Assembly: GCA_964448285.1 (NCBI GenBank)
Contig: CAYUWG010000098.1
Location: forward strand, 1 to 11,026
Source of the DNA: CAYUWG01 sp964448285
Lineage (GTDB): Bacteria; Bacteroidota; Ignavibacteria; SZUA-365
Direction: 5' to 3'
Length of the DNA: 11,026 bases
In this document: positions 1 through 7,618 of the stretch, piece after piece
Layout: each line of letters starts with the position of its first letter
Numbering within the stretch: the stretch's first letter is position 1
Program-made: the position numbers and the translations under genes
The notes under the pieces: model-generated
The model's input: the letters and a program-made list of their open reading frames with translations, nothing else
What the model was told of the DNA's origin: nothing
Database searches by the model: none

Positions 1-1086
1 GGAGAATTTCAACAATCTTCACAGACGTTCTCAGCTTTCACGAAGAGTTTCGGGAAGACCGAGGACAATACGACCGTTGGAATTGCGCACGTGCTTACCG
101 GGAATTCTCTTCTTCGTATGAACCCGTCATCTCCGGACACATCGTTGTTCGAACACTACCACGCGGCAACGAAACTCCTCCCGAACAATCCCTCTCCGGT
201 CAATCACCTCACGATCGCGCGGTTAGTCATGCTTGGCGATAATCCTGCAGCGAAGAAAGATCAATACGTCTCCGAGTTTCGTGATTCGGAAATAAAGATG
301 ATCGAGACCGTTCAACACGATCCGAATCCGCAATCGGTCAACAACCTGCAGGCGTTTTACCGCATGGCGGCAAAGTACGACCTGTTGCGACCGGGAAATA
401 ACCCCGACCGCTCCGACTATGATGAAGCAATCAACGACCGCCTTGATCTCCTCTCACAGATTCGACGTCAGGAACTGAAGATCACGATCGTTCGGCCCAC
501 TCCGGACATTCAATCCATCCGGCTCGGACTTTGGTCACCGAAAGATTTCGAGCGAAGCTTCATTTTCCGCGACAGCATTGAATTCCAAGCACCCGATGCG
601 AAAATAAGCCAGACGAATACGTTCGGAATCGATTTCCAGCATCGCGCACGGATTCTCCCAACGCTCTTCTTCGACTTCTCCGTTTCGCTCTGGCACTCAT
701 CATACAAGCTTTCAGAGCCTAAGGATACCAGCCTCATTAAAAAAGCGGACGCATGGGCGGTGTTCGCACCGATCACAATCGGCCTCTCGTATTCGATCAT
801 CGAAACGGAAACCTTCCAACCGTTCGTCATGGCCGGAGCAGGACTTACAGGCGCATTCAACAGCAAAAGCGTCTTGCTGATTGGAGGAGAAACCGAAAAG
901 GATACTGATGTCGATTTCGGGTTTGGCGGCTTTCTCGGCGGCGGGCTGGATATCTTCCTGTCCGAGAAATTTGCCTTATCCCTCGGCGTGAAGTATCAAT
1001 TCATTTCCTTCAAGGACATACTCTTTACAGGCCAAAAAAATATGAGCGGATTCCAGCTTTCGTTTGGAGTCAGCAATCGCATTTAG
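1..1086 (+). CDS. Helical-domain / outer-membrane beta-barrel protein (5' end missing)
   Basis: The frame is open from base 1 with no start that looks genuine, so the gene begins upstream; 361 residues are visible before the TAG stop. Residues 1 to about 155 are hydrophilic and rich in predicted helix and Asn/Pro, and could be degenerate TPR-like helices, but I cannot assign a family. From about residue 170 the protein turns into alternating amphipathic strands rich in Gly and aromatics (LGLWSPKDFERSF, LFFDFSVSLWHSSY, FAPITIGLSYS, FQPFVMAGAGL, GFGGFLGGGLDIF, FALSLGVKYQF), typical of a small outer-membrane beta-barrel. This half aligns strand by strand with the separate barrel protein at 4033-4713. 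The gene ends just before a strong terminator. Role unknown; a cell-envelope location is inferred. The start codon, and any signal peptide, lie outside the window. Confidence 0.8.
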   Translation, partial: GEFQQSSQTFSAFTKSFGKTEDNTTVGIAHVLTGNSLLRMNPSSPDTSLFEHYHAATKLLPNNPSPVNHLTIARLVMLGDNPAAKKDQYVSEFRDSEIKMIETVQHDPNPQSVNNLQAFYRMAAKYDLLRPGNNPDRSDYDEAINDRLDLLSQIRRQELKITIVRPTPDIQSIRLGLWSPKDFERSFIFRDSIEFQAPDAKISQTNTFGIDFQHRARILPTLFFDFSVSLWHSSYKLSEPKDTSLIKKADAWAVFAPITIGLSYSIIETETFQPFVMAGAGLTGAFNSKSVLLIGGETEKDTDVDFGFGGFLGGGLDIFLSEKFALSLGVKYQFISFKDILFTGQKNMSGFQLSFGVSNRI

Positions 1087-1113
1087 TCCGTCTCGCTGAA
1101 CGAGTCAGATTTG

Positions 1114-1143
1114 AAAATGCCCTGAACCACTCAGGGCATTTTT
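1114..1143 (+). terminator. Rho-independent terminator after the barrel gene
   Basis: Bases 1114-1125 (AAAATGCCCTGA) pair perfectly with 1131-1142 (TCAGGGCATTTT) around a 5-base loop (ACCAC), giving a 12-bp stem. Its 3' side runs into a T tract ending at 1143. It lies 27 bases after the upstream stop codon and separates that gene from the signalling operon. Confidence 0.9.
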
Positions 1144-1220
1144 CATTGCAATTATTTCTTCCGGAGTGAATTGCGCATTGCCTCATGTCGATGTCAGAAG
1201 TCAATTTGCACGTGGGAATA

Positions 1221-1230
1221 AGGTGCACCT
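1221..1230. promoter_or_regulatory. 10-bp perfect palindrome in front of the kinase start
   Basis: AGGTGCACCT reads the same on both strands and ends 6 bases before the kinase ATG. It overlaps the only Shine-Dalgarno-like run (AAGG, 1220-1223). It could be a small operator or simply chance; nothing else in the 93-base leader after the terminator is recognisable. Confidence 0.2.
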
Positions 1231-1236
1231 GAAATC

Positions 1237-3111
1237 ATGAAAAGACATATCCTCCTCGCGACAGCAGACACATCCGACGCGAAGCAGTTAGCGACGGATT
1301 TGGAACATGCCGGCTATCAGTATGAGCGAGTCGATTCGACCGAAGCTCTTCTCTTTCATATCTCTCAGAAGGAGTTTTCACTCGTTCTTCTCGAACCCGG
1401 CCTGAGTGGAATGATTCCATTCGATGACGCCTATAAGATTCTTCGATCGAGAGTGCGAACACCGGTGCTGTTCCTGACGCGTGGGCAACTTTCGCATTTC
1501 AATAGCATCAGTCAGCACGATCCGGATGGCTTTGTTCTCTACCCGGCGCCGCACGACACGCTTGCGTTCCAGATTGAGTTCGCATTAAGCAAGCGATCAG
1601 AAGAGCATCCACGAATTGCTGATCGGAGTCAGGCAACGGTCTCAACCCACATCGACGCCGAGACGCTTGCTTCAGCATTGGGTTGCTTGATGTGTGTGAC
1701 AACCGAGACGCTTGAGATTCTTTCCGTCGAACCGATGGAGAGAGTGAAATCTTTTTTCGGTAAAGAACCGATGGAAGGAAACATCAAGGACTTTTTCCCG
1801 CGCGCCGTCACGTTTGAACTGGAGCAAATGGCTTACCGTTCGAAGAGCCTCGGTCGCAGGATGACGTATGAATATGTCGATACCGTAATGGACCAGGAGC
1901 GCTTCCACCATGTGACCGTTCTCCCGCATCCCGCGAAAGGTCTTCTGTGGATCATTCAGGATCGGACAGAGCAAAAGACGAGTGAACAAGACGTTCTCCT
2001 CCTCGCTCATGCGGTGAAGAGCATTCGTGAGGGAGTATTCATCACGAACCTCGAGCAGGTGATCGTGTTCACCAATGACACGATGAATGAACTGCACGGG
2101 CATTCATCTCATGATCTCGTCGGAAAGCATATCCAGGAACTGCGCAGTCCGGAAAATCCCGACTCCATCCTCAACGGAATCTATCCCGCAACATTACGCT
2201 CAGGCTGGCACGGAGAGCTGATGCACGTTCGTGCGGACAGCTCCGTCTTTCCCGTCCACCTTTCCACGACAAGCGTGCGCAATGACGTAGGAAAACCGAT
2301 CGCAATCATCGGCGTCGTTTCGGATATTACAGAACGACTTGAACAGGAAGAACAACTTCGACAGGCGCGCGATGCGGCAGACAGTGCGAACCGTCTGAAA
2401 TCGGAATTCCTTGCGAACATGGGACATGAGTTTCGAACGCCGCTCAACGTCATTACCGGATGCCTTGGATTGTTGGAGGATGAGGTTTCCGTTCTTGCGC
2501 CCGAATTATTCGATGATCTCTTCTCGTCGATGAAGCAATCCACGCAACGCCTTCTGGATACCATTCAAAAAGTGGTGGACATCGCCCGATTGCATATCGG
2601 CGATTTCCCCTTCTCGATGGATTGCCTGAATTTCTCCGAGATCGTTCGGGACTGTGTGGATATTCTTTCGGTTGTCGCACTTCACAAGCATTTGGAGTTG
2701 AACGTCCGCGTCGATCGCGATGAGATACCGGTTTTTGGAGATCTGTATGCCCTCAATCATGTCGTCTTCAACATTCTCGACAATGCGATCAAATACACCG
2801 AGCGCGGCTCGATCGACGTTTCATTGAGCTGCCAGCCGAACCAGCGAGCCATTCTGCGAATCAAGGATTCCGGCATCGGCATTCACGAGGATTTCCTACC
2901 GAAGATATTCGAAGATTTTTCGCAGGAAGTGGCCGGTTACGGACGGCCCTACGAAGGGACCGGATTGGGAATGGCGCTCGCCTTTCGTTTTACGAAGGCG
3001 TGCAACGGGCACATCGATATCTATAGCGTGAAAGGGCACGGGACTGAAGTCGTAATTCAATTTCCCTTATATTCGAGCGTATCAAATATTCAGACAGAGA
3101 GAAACATATGA
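1237..3111 (+). CDS. Soluble PAS-domain sensor histidine kinase with pseudo-receiver N terminus
   Basis: This 624-residue kinase autophosphorylates on His and passes phosphate to receiver proteins. Domains in order: a receiver-like fold (about 3-118), a PAS-like domain (about 142-245), a second PAS with PAC tail (about 255-367, ending in a DITER-type linker), a coiled segment (366-388), a HisKA dimerisation domain with H-box MGHEFRTPL (phosphoacceptor H397), and a HATPase_c domain. The ATPase shows an N-box (N512, D515, N516), G1 box DSGIGI (544-549), F558, and G2 box GTGLGMA (574-580), so it should be active. The receiver is degenerate: the Asp position reads LLEPG (E53) and the conserved Lys position is Tyr (Y102), while Thr81 remains. 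No membrane segment is seen, so sensing is cytoplasmic; the ligand is unknown. The stop overlaps the next gene's start by 4 bases (ATGA), implying translational coupling. Confidence 0.93.
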   Translation: MKRHILLATADTSDAKQLATDLEHAGYQYERVDSTEALLFHISQKEFSLVLLEPGLSGMIPFDDAYKILRSRVRTPVLFLTRGQLSHFNSISQHDPDGFVLYPAPHDTLAFQIEFALSKRSEEHPRIADRSQATVSTHIDAETLASALGCLMCVTTETLEILSVEPMERVKSFFGKEPMEGNIKDFFPRAVTFELEQMAYRSKSLGRRMTYEYVDTVMDQERFHHVTVLPHPAKGLLWIIQDRTEQKTSEQDVLLLAHAVKSIREGVFITNLEQVIVFTNDTMNELHGHSSHDLVGKHIQELRSPENPDSILNGIYPATLRSGWHGELMHVRADSSVFPVHLSTTSVRNDVGKPIAIIGVVSDITERLEQEEQLRQARDAADSANRLKSEFLANMGHEFRTPLNVITGCLGLLEDEVSVLAPELFDDLFSSMKQSTQRLLDTIQKVVDIARLHIGDFPFSMDCLNFSEIVRDCVDILSVVALHKHLELNVRVDRDEIPVFGDLYALNHVVFNILDNAIKYTERGSIDVSLSCQPNQRAILRIKDSGIGIHEDFLPKIFEDFSQEVAGYGRPYEGTGLGMALAFRFTKACNGHIDIYSVKGHGTEVVIQFPLYSSVSNIQTERNI

Positions 3112-3512
3112 GCCAAACAGACAACATCGATTCAAGAAGCGCGATCCTCGTCGTGGAAGACGATATCCCAACGCAGGAATTCATGCGTGCCGTCTTGAAG
3201 AGGGAGTTCGACATCTATTTAGCGACGAGCGCGGATGAAGCACGCGAAGTTCTCAAAGCCAATACCATCCACATCATCCTGATGGATCTTTCCATTCACG
3301 GTGGCGAGAACGGCTTGGACCTGACGAAGAATATTCGGAACGGTTCACCGTGGAAAGACATTCCCATTATCGCGCTTACGGCTCACGCGTTTCAATCCGA
3401 CCGCGACAATGCCATGGAAGCCGGTTGTGATGAGTTCATTACGAAACCATTCAACCTTAACGAGTTGATCAAACTCATGCGCTCCTATATCGCAAAGATG
3501 AAAGCGAACTGA
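3108..3512 (+). CDS. Single-domain response regulator (first of two)
   Basis: A 134-residue protein consisting only of a CheY-like receiver domain. Key residues are present: acidic cluster E17-D18-D19, phosphoacceptor D60 (ILMDLSI), T91 (IALTAHA), and K113 (TKPF). There is no DNA-binding or enzymatic output domain, so it must act by protein contact or as an intermediate in a phosphorelay. Its ATG overlaps the kinase stop, which makes that kinase the likely partner. It is closely related to the receiver that follows (EDDIPTQ-FM, SADEAREVL, IILMDLSI, IP-IALTAHA, and KPFN shared), indicating tandem duplication. Confidence 0.93.
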   Translation: MSQTDNIDSRSAILVVEDDIPTQEFMRAVLKREFDIYLATSADEAREVLKANTIHIILMDLSIHGGENGLDLTKNIRNGSPWKDIPIIALTAHAFQSDRDNAMEAGCDEFITKPFNLNELIKLMRSYIAKMKAN

Positions 3513-3568
3513 ATCACCGACAACGAACGACGATTACATAAACTGATTCACTCATTATCCACACCATT

Positions 3569-3964
3569 ATGAATAGCGTACACGATCCCGATAAAATCCA
3601 GGTCCTCCTCGTTGAAGACGACATCCCTACACAGGATTTCATGGTCATGGCTCTCGGCAAACGATTTCAACTGCTGACGGCCGTTTCCGCTGATGAAGCA
3701 CGCGAAGTGCTGAGCCAGCATCACGTAGATATCATCCTGATGGATCTTTCCATTCGAGGTGAAGAAGATGGCATCATGCTGACGAAGGATATCCGCACGC
3801 GTGATCAGTGGAAACACATTCCGGTTATCGCGTTGACGGCTCACGCCTATGATCGCGACCGTGAAAACTCCCTTCAAGCCGGATGCAATGCATACTTTCC
3901 AAAGCCATTCAATAGGGCTGAACTCCTAAGCGAGATCGATAACCTTCTCGCTCACGCTTCCTAA
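3569..3964 (+). CDS. Single-domain response regulator (second of two)
   Basis: A 131-residue stand-alone receiver with an intact active site: E16-D17-D18, D59 (ILMDLSI), T90 (IALTAHA), and K112 (PKPF). It starts 56 bases after the first receiver without an obvious Shine-Dalgarno sequence, so the start rests on the alignment with its neighbour. Two DNA stretches are identical between the copies: 3234-3250 equals 3692-3708 (17 bases), and 3273-3297 equals 3731-3755 (25 bases). The copies differ most after the lysine motif and in the helix carrying partner-specificity residues near the N terminus (EFMRAVLKREF versus DFMVMALGKRF), which could mean different partners. The operon ends at the terminator just downstream. 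Confidence 0.92.
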   Translation: MNSVHDPDKIQVLLVEDDIPTQDFMVMALGKRFQLLTAVSADEAREVLSQHHVDIILMDLSIRGEEDGIMLTKDIRTRDQWKHIPVIALTAHAYDRDRENSLQAGCNAYFPKPFNRAELLSEIDNLLAHAS

Positions 3965-3986
3965 GCGTTCCGCAAGCGAATTCTCG

Positions 3987-4012
3987 AAAGCGCTCACTCG
4001 TGTGAGCGCTTT
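3987..4012 (+). terminator. Hairpin terminator between convergent genes
   Basis: AAAGCGCTCAC (3987-3997) pairs perfectly with GTGAGCGCTTT (4002-4012) around a TCGT loop, then continues into T and an AT-rich run. It lies 22 bases after the second receiver's stop and 21 bases before the stop of the minus-strand barrel gene. It probably serves mainly the plus strand; the minus-strand side has only a short T run. Confidence 0.88.
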
Positions 4013-4032
4013 TAATTATTCAACGCACTCGA

Positions 4033-4713
4033 TCAAAGTGCAGAGACGACACCCAGCGTCACCTGTAAACCGGTGAAGTCCGATTGCTGCGTGTACATTC
4101 TCTGATCGTACTCGATGAACTGCCATTTCGCCCCAAGCGACAGACCGAAAGTCGGCGAGAGGAACGCGTCGACGCCTGCGCCAAAGAAAAATCCGAACGC
4201 TGCGTATGTGTCGTGGTCATCGTATTTCGTCCCGGACACAAGTTGATAGTTCCGACCCGTTATCGCAACGTACGCACCAAGACCTGCCATGAGATACGGT
4301 TGAACAGGTGTGTCCGGCAAGGGATTGAACGACAATCCGATCGTGAACGGTGCAATTGCAACCCATGAATCGGCTTCCTTGACGAGTTCAGGTTTGGTAA
4401 TGATGTCCGTTCCTTTGAACGAGTACGACGAATACCATCCCGAAGCCGAGAAGTCGAAGAACAGTTGAGGCATAACCTTGTTGCGATAATGGAAATCGAT
4501 CCCTATCGCTTGTGATTGGTCTATTGCGCCTTCAACAGTGCCGGAATCGTAAGAAAACGTCTTCTCGAAGTCCTTTGGGAACCAGGCTCCGAGCCTGATG
4601 CTGAAGTAATCCTTTGGTTTCGTTTCCTGAACAACGACGATTTCAGCACGTTGCTGTGAAAGTGCCTCGCCTGCGAGTAGCACACAGAAGAAGCCGTAAA
4701 CAATTGAGCGCAT
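4033..4713 (-). CDS. Secreted outer-membrane beta-barrel protein, paralogue of the first gene's barrel
   Basis: A 226-residue protein. The reading frame is open 219 bases further upstream, but I chose the ATG at 4713. It is preceded by AAAGGA (4726-4721) with a 7-base spacer, and it begins a good signal peptide, MRSIVYGFFCVLLAGEALSQ, with probable cleavage near ALS/QQ. The mature part is a run of amphipathic strands with barrel-like Gly/aromatic patterning. Blocks match the first gene closely: IRLGAWFPKDFEKTF, GIDFHYRNKVMPQLFFDFS, WYSSY, KEADSWVAIAPFTIGLSF, QPYLMAGLGAY, and FGLSLGAKWQF. It resembles small OmpW/OmpA-like or 'outer membrane protein beta-barrel domain' families; the exact family and any pore function are not determined. 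It is transcribed toward the signalling operon. Confidence 0.85.
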   Translation of the reverse strand: MRSIVYGFFCVLLAGEALSQQRAEIVVVQETKPKDYFSIRLGAWFPKDFEKTFSYDSGTVEGAIDQSQAIGIDFHYRNKVMPQLFFDFSASGWYSSYSFKGTDIITKPELVKEADSWVAIAPFTIGLSFNPLPDTPVQPYLMAGLGAYVAITGRNYQLVSGTKYDDHDTYAAFGFFFGAGVDAFLSPTFGLSLGAKWQFIEYDQRMYTQQSDFTGLQVTLGVVSAL

Positions 4714-4966
4714 GAAAATGTCCTTTATATGAAATGAGTGATGAACGTTTTGATACCGAGGAAAAATAGGTTCTCCTTTACAGAGCGCAAAATCCCAATC
4801 CTTCCAATAACGAGAGTTTTGCCTTGCGCTTCGAAGGAGAATGATCACATCGGTTCCCCGACTATTGGATAAAAGCGAAAAGTTCGTAACGTTTGGCTGA
4901 GACCTGTCTGCAAACTGTTGCTGCGCGTCCACTCATCATCCATCAATACTGTCGAAAGGAGTAATC
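4714..4966. other. Divergent intergenic region, no gene seen
   Basis: These 253 bases separate the start of the minus-strand barrel gene from the start of the plus-strand transporter and must carry both promoters. A minus-strand frame stays open through most of it (to 4932), but the encoded residues are not signal-like and precede a good ribosome-binding site and signal peptide, so I treat them as untranslated leader. Confidence 0.6.
4865..4892 (+). promoter_or_regulatory. Possible promoter for the OPT transporter
   Basis: TTGGAT (4865-4870) and TAACGT (4887-4892), 16 bases apart, loosely resemble -35 and -10 boxes. The second box continues as TAACGTTTG, close to the TAnnTTTG element of Bacteroidota promoters but with one extra base. 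The match is weak and based on position and pattern only. Confidence 0.2.
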
Positions 4967-7048
4967 ATGGCGGAATCCACTGTACCGGATGCTGTGCACA
5001 AGCATAAACCGTACATCCCTGACGAAAAGATCATCCCGGAATTCACGTTGAAGTCAATCATCGTCGGTGCGCTGGCAGGCATTCTTTTCGGCGCTGCAAC
5101 GGTGTACCTCGCGTTGAAGGCGGGCCTCACTGTTTCCGCTTCAATTCCTATCGCCGTGATTGCCATTTCCCTTGGACGAAAGTTTCTCAAGACGACGATT
5201 CTTGAGAACAATATCATCCAGACAACAGGCTCAGCAGGCGAGTCGATTGCAGCCGGAGTCGTATTCACCTTGCCGGGTTTTCTCTTCCTGACGATGAACG
5301 AGTCGGGAGTGAGTGTCGGCGCTGATTACTTCGGGTACTGGACGATTTTCTTCCTCGCGATGTTTGGCGGCATACTCGGCACGTTGATGATGATCCCTCT
5401 TCGACGCTCCCTCATCGTCAAAGAACACGGCGTGCTTCCTTATCCTGAAGGCACGGCCTGCGGCTCGGTGCTCGTTGCCGGCGACAAAGGCGGGGACTTC
5501 GCGCGGACGGCGTTTCAAGGTGTGTTTTTCGCAATGGGCTATGCGATTCTCCAAAAGATTCTCCACTTCATTGCGGAGACGCCGACGTACGTGACTCAAT
5601 ACACCAATAAAATTTTTCCATCTGCTACTGTCAATGGTGAGATCACGCCGGAATACATGGGCGTTGGGTACATCATCGGACCGCGTATCGCAGGAGTGCT
5701 CGTTGCCGGCGGCGTTCTCGCATGGGTTGGCCTGATCCCGCTGATTGCGTCGCTCGTTCCTGCGATTACCGTTGCAGAGCAGCTCGTCAAACTCGGGTAT
5801 CTGAAAGACATCCTCACTGCGGGCGGACCTGGTGGATGGGATCCCATTGCACAGACGTTCTCGAATTGGCCTGCGGCAATTTACCGTGCGTACATTCGCC
5901 AGATAGGCGCTGGCGCCGTTGCAGCCGGTGGCTTTATCACCCTGCTGAAGACGCTCCCAACGATCATTTCATCGTTCAAGGAAGGCGTTGGAAATTTCAA
6001 GGCGCGGAATAGCGGTGGAACCGTCGCGCGTACCGAGCGCGATCTTTCGATCATCGTCGTGCTCGTCGGAAGCGTGGCGCTCGTGCTTGTCCTCACATTT
6101 CTCCCGATGATGCCGGGTGACGCCTTCATCACCAAGCTCTTGACGGCTTTGCTCATAATCGTCTTCGGCTTTTTCTTCGTTACAGTCGCAAGCCGCATCG
6201 TCGGTATCATCGGTTCAAGCTCGAACCCAATATCAGGCATGACGATCGCGACGCTGATGGGGACCTGCCTCATCTTCGTTGCCGTCGGTTGGACCGGAAT
6301 GTCTTACGAACCGCTTGCGCTCGTTGTCGGCGGTATGGTCTGCATCGCCGCAGCGAACGCCGGAGCGACCTCCCAGGATTTGAAGACAGGCTTCATCGTT
6401 GGAGCAACTCCGAAGTATCAGCAGATCAGCTTGTTCGTCGGTGCAATCGCCTCAGCATTCGTGATCGGTGCTACCGTCCAAATCCTCGATAAACCGACGG
6501 CGGACATGGCAGCGCAGGGCATCCAGCATGCGATTGGGAGCGATAAGTTTCCCGCACCACAGGGTACGCTCATGGCGACATTGATCAAGGGTCTTCTCTC
6601 ACTGAATCTCGACTGGCAATTCGTCCTTGCCGGCGTATTCCTTGCCGTCACGGTCGAGCTGTGCGGCGTGAAATCACTCGCGTTCGCAGTCGGTGCATAC
6701 TTACCGCTATCGACAACGCTTCCAATCTTTTGCGGAGGAGCGATCAAGGGTTTGGTCGAGTGGCGAGCGAAAAGGAAGGGTGAGGAGGTCTCCGACAGCG
6801 AACTTGGAACGGGCAGTCTGTTTGCAACCGGACTTGTGGCGGGCGGCGCGCTTGCAGGAGTTCTCGTAGCCTTGATCTCCGTGAACGACGACGTGTTCAA
6901 GGTCATCAGTTCATGGAGTCTCGAACACGGTATCACCTCGGCTCTCGGAACCGGCGGTTATTATCTTCTCGGAGTTGTCTGCTTTGTGATTATGGGCATT
7001 GTGCTTTTCCGCGTTGCCCGGAAGCCGCAATTCAAAATCGAAGAGTGA
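4967..7048 (+). CDS. OPT-family oligopeptide transporter
   Basis: A 693-residue polytopic inner-membrane protein with many hydrophobic segments spread over its full length, as expected for the OPT family. These are proton-coupled importers of oligopeptides or metal-chelate peptides. The bacterial OPT signatures are present: TILENNIIQTTGSAGESIAAG (about 77-97) followed by VVFTLPG, VKEHGVLPYPEGTACGSVL (about 151-169), and the C-terminal LPLSTTLPIFCGGAIKGLVEW block. The start is well supported by AAAGGAG (4955-4961) 5 bases before the ATG. The length is usual for bacterial members. It stands alone; no peptidase or chelator gene adjoins it, so the substrate cannot be read from context. I see no hairpin-plus-T-tract terminator after its stop. 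Confidence 0.93.
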   Translation: MAESTVPDAVHKHKPYIPDEKIIPEFTLKSIIVGALAGILFGAATVYLALKAGLTVSASIPIAVIAISLGRKFLKTTILENNIIQTTGSAGESIAAGVVFTLPGFLFLTMNESGVSVGADYFGYWTIFFLAMFGGILGTLMMIPLRRSLIVKEHGVLPYPEGTACGSVLVAGDKGGDFARTAFQGVFFAMGYAILQKILHFIAETPTYVTQYTNKIFPSATVNGEITPEYMGVGYIIGPRIAGVLVAGGVLAWVGLIPLIASLVPAITVAEQLVKLGYLKDILTAGGPGGWDPIAQTFSNWPAAIYRAYIRQIGAGAVAAGGFITLLKTLPTIISSFKEGVGNFKARNSGGTVARTERDLSIIVVLVGSVALVLVLTFLPMMPGDAFITKLLTALLIIVFGFFFVTVASRIVGIIGSSSNPISGMTIATLMGTCLIFVAVGWTGMSYEPLALVVGGMVCIAAANAGATSQDLKTGFIVGATPKYQQISLFVGAIASAFVIGATVQILDKPTADMAAQGIQHAIGSDKFPAPQGTLMATLIKGLLSLNLDWQFVLAGVFLAVTVELCGVKSLAFAVGAYLPLSTTLPIFCGGAIKGLVEWRAKRKGEEVSDSELGTGSLFATGLVAGGALAGVLVALISVNDDVFKVISSWSLEHGITSALGTGGYYLLGVVCFVIMGIVLFRVARKPQFKIEE

Positions 7049-7105
7049 TAGCGGAGTTGTTCTTTCAGGATGTGACGAGCGAATAACCGTTCGCCGGAAG
7101 ACTTG

Positions 7106-7165
7106 GCCTAACGTTCAGCATCAGCAGCGGCGCGTAGCGCCGTCCGCTGCATGCTGTTGTTAGGC
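7106..7165 (-). other. attC recombination site 1 (intact boxes)
   Basis: On the plus strand the site opens with GCCTAAC (7106-7112) and closes with GTTAGGC (7159-7165), a perfect inverted pair matching the RYYYAAC...GTTRRRY consensus. Inside, CAGCATCAGCAGCGG (7116-7130) faces CCGCTGCATGCTG (7144-7156), pairing with two extra bases in one arm, and GGCGC/GCGCC close a GTA tip. Imperfect palindromy with extrahelical bases is the hallmark of attC sites, which recombine as folded single strands. Length is 60 bases. It lies 14 bases after the stop of the membrane-protein gene and should cut at the 7111/7112 junction. Confidence 0.85.
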
Positions 7166-7179
7166 CGCGTCGTTTGCAT

Positions 7180-7611
7180 CTACCGGCTTTTCGTCCGCCT
7201 GTTGAACCGAACCATTACGCTTCCCAATACCAGTGCAGCAAGAAACGCAGGAAGGCTGGTCGCCACGGGCCAGATTAGAAGTGCCGAGAGCAACGACGTG
7301 GGCAAGTGTGAAGAGTCCCACCACGACAGGCTGACGGCATATACGGCAAGCAAGAAGGTTCCTAACGCCACAGCACTTGACGTGATCATGGCCGATGCCC
7401 CAAGTCTCTGCGCTGATCTGGCGAGTTCCACGCGGAGATGACCGTAGAAGACCGCAACGGCAACGAGGAAGATGCCGACCCTGATGGATGCCTGGACGGG
7501 TGCGGAGTCAAGATCGTTGGAAATGACTGCCGAACCAACACCCAGTCCCAAGTATATGAGCCCGAAGCCTGCCGCTCGCTGCCACCACCTTTCGAGAATG
7601 CGTGCACTCAT
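7180..7611 (-). CDS. Small four-helix membrane protein, cassette-encoded, function unknown
   Basis: A 143-residue protein I do not recognise. It has a short basic N terminus (MSARILERWWQRA), about four hydrophobic segments (roughly 13-31, 43-58, 74-96, and 105-133), and a strongly basic tail (RFNRRTKSR), suggesting an integral inner-membrane protein with a cytoplasmic C terminus. No catalytic or transporter motif is visible. The ATG at 7611 sits a few bases from the GTTAGGT box of the upstream attC-like site and has no good Shine-Dalgarno sequence, as is common in cassettes. A continuous reading frame with plausible topology, ending at a fixed distance from an attC, supports it as real. Small membrane proteins of unknown role are common cassette cargo. 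Confidence 0.75.
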   Translation of the reverse strand: MSARILERWWQRAAGFGLIYLGLGVGSAVISNDLDSAPVQASIRVGIFLVAVAVFYGHLRVELARSAQRLGASAMITSSAVALGTFLLAVYAVSLSWWDSSHLPTSLLSALLIWPVATSLPAFLAALVLGSVMVRFNRRTKSR

Positions 7612-7618
7612 GACTGTG

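Noticed and set aside
1672..2103. A 143-residue open frame antisense to the histidine kinase
   Set aside because: It overlaps the PAS domains of a clearly intact kinase and shows no domain of its own.
4714..4932. A 73-residue N-terminal extension of the minus-strand barrel protein
   Set aside because: The ATG at 4713 has a good ribosome-binding site and begins a signal peptide, which an extension would bury. The extension reads like untranslated leader.
6418..6936. A 172-residue open frame antisense to the OPT transporter
   Set aside because: The composition is that of an antisense shadow of a membrane protein, and the plus-strand OPT signatures on both sides of it are continuous.
7079..7094. 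Small hairpin GCGAA-TAACCG-TTCGC after the OPT gene
   Set aside because: The stem has only 5 bp and no T tract follows, so it does not qualify as a terminator.
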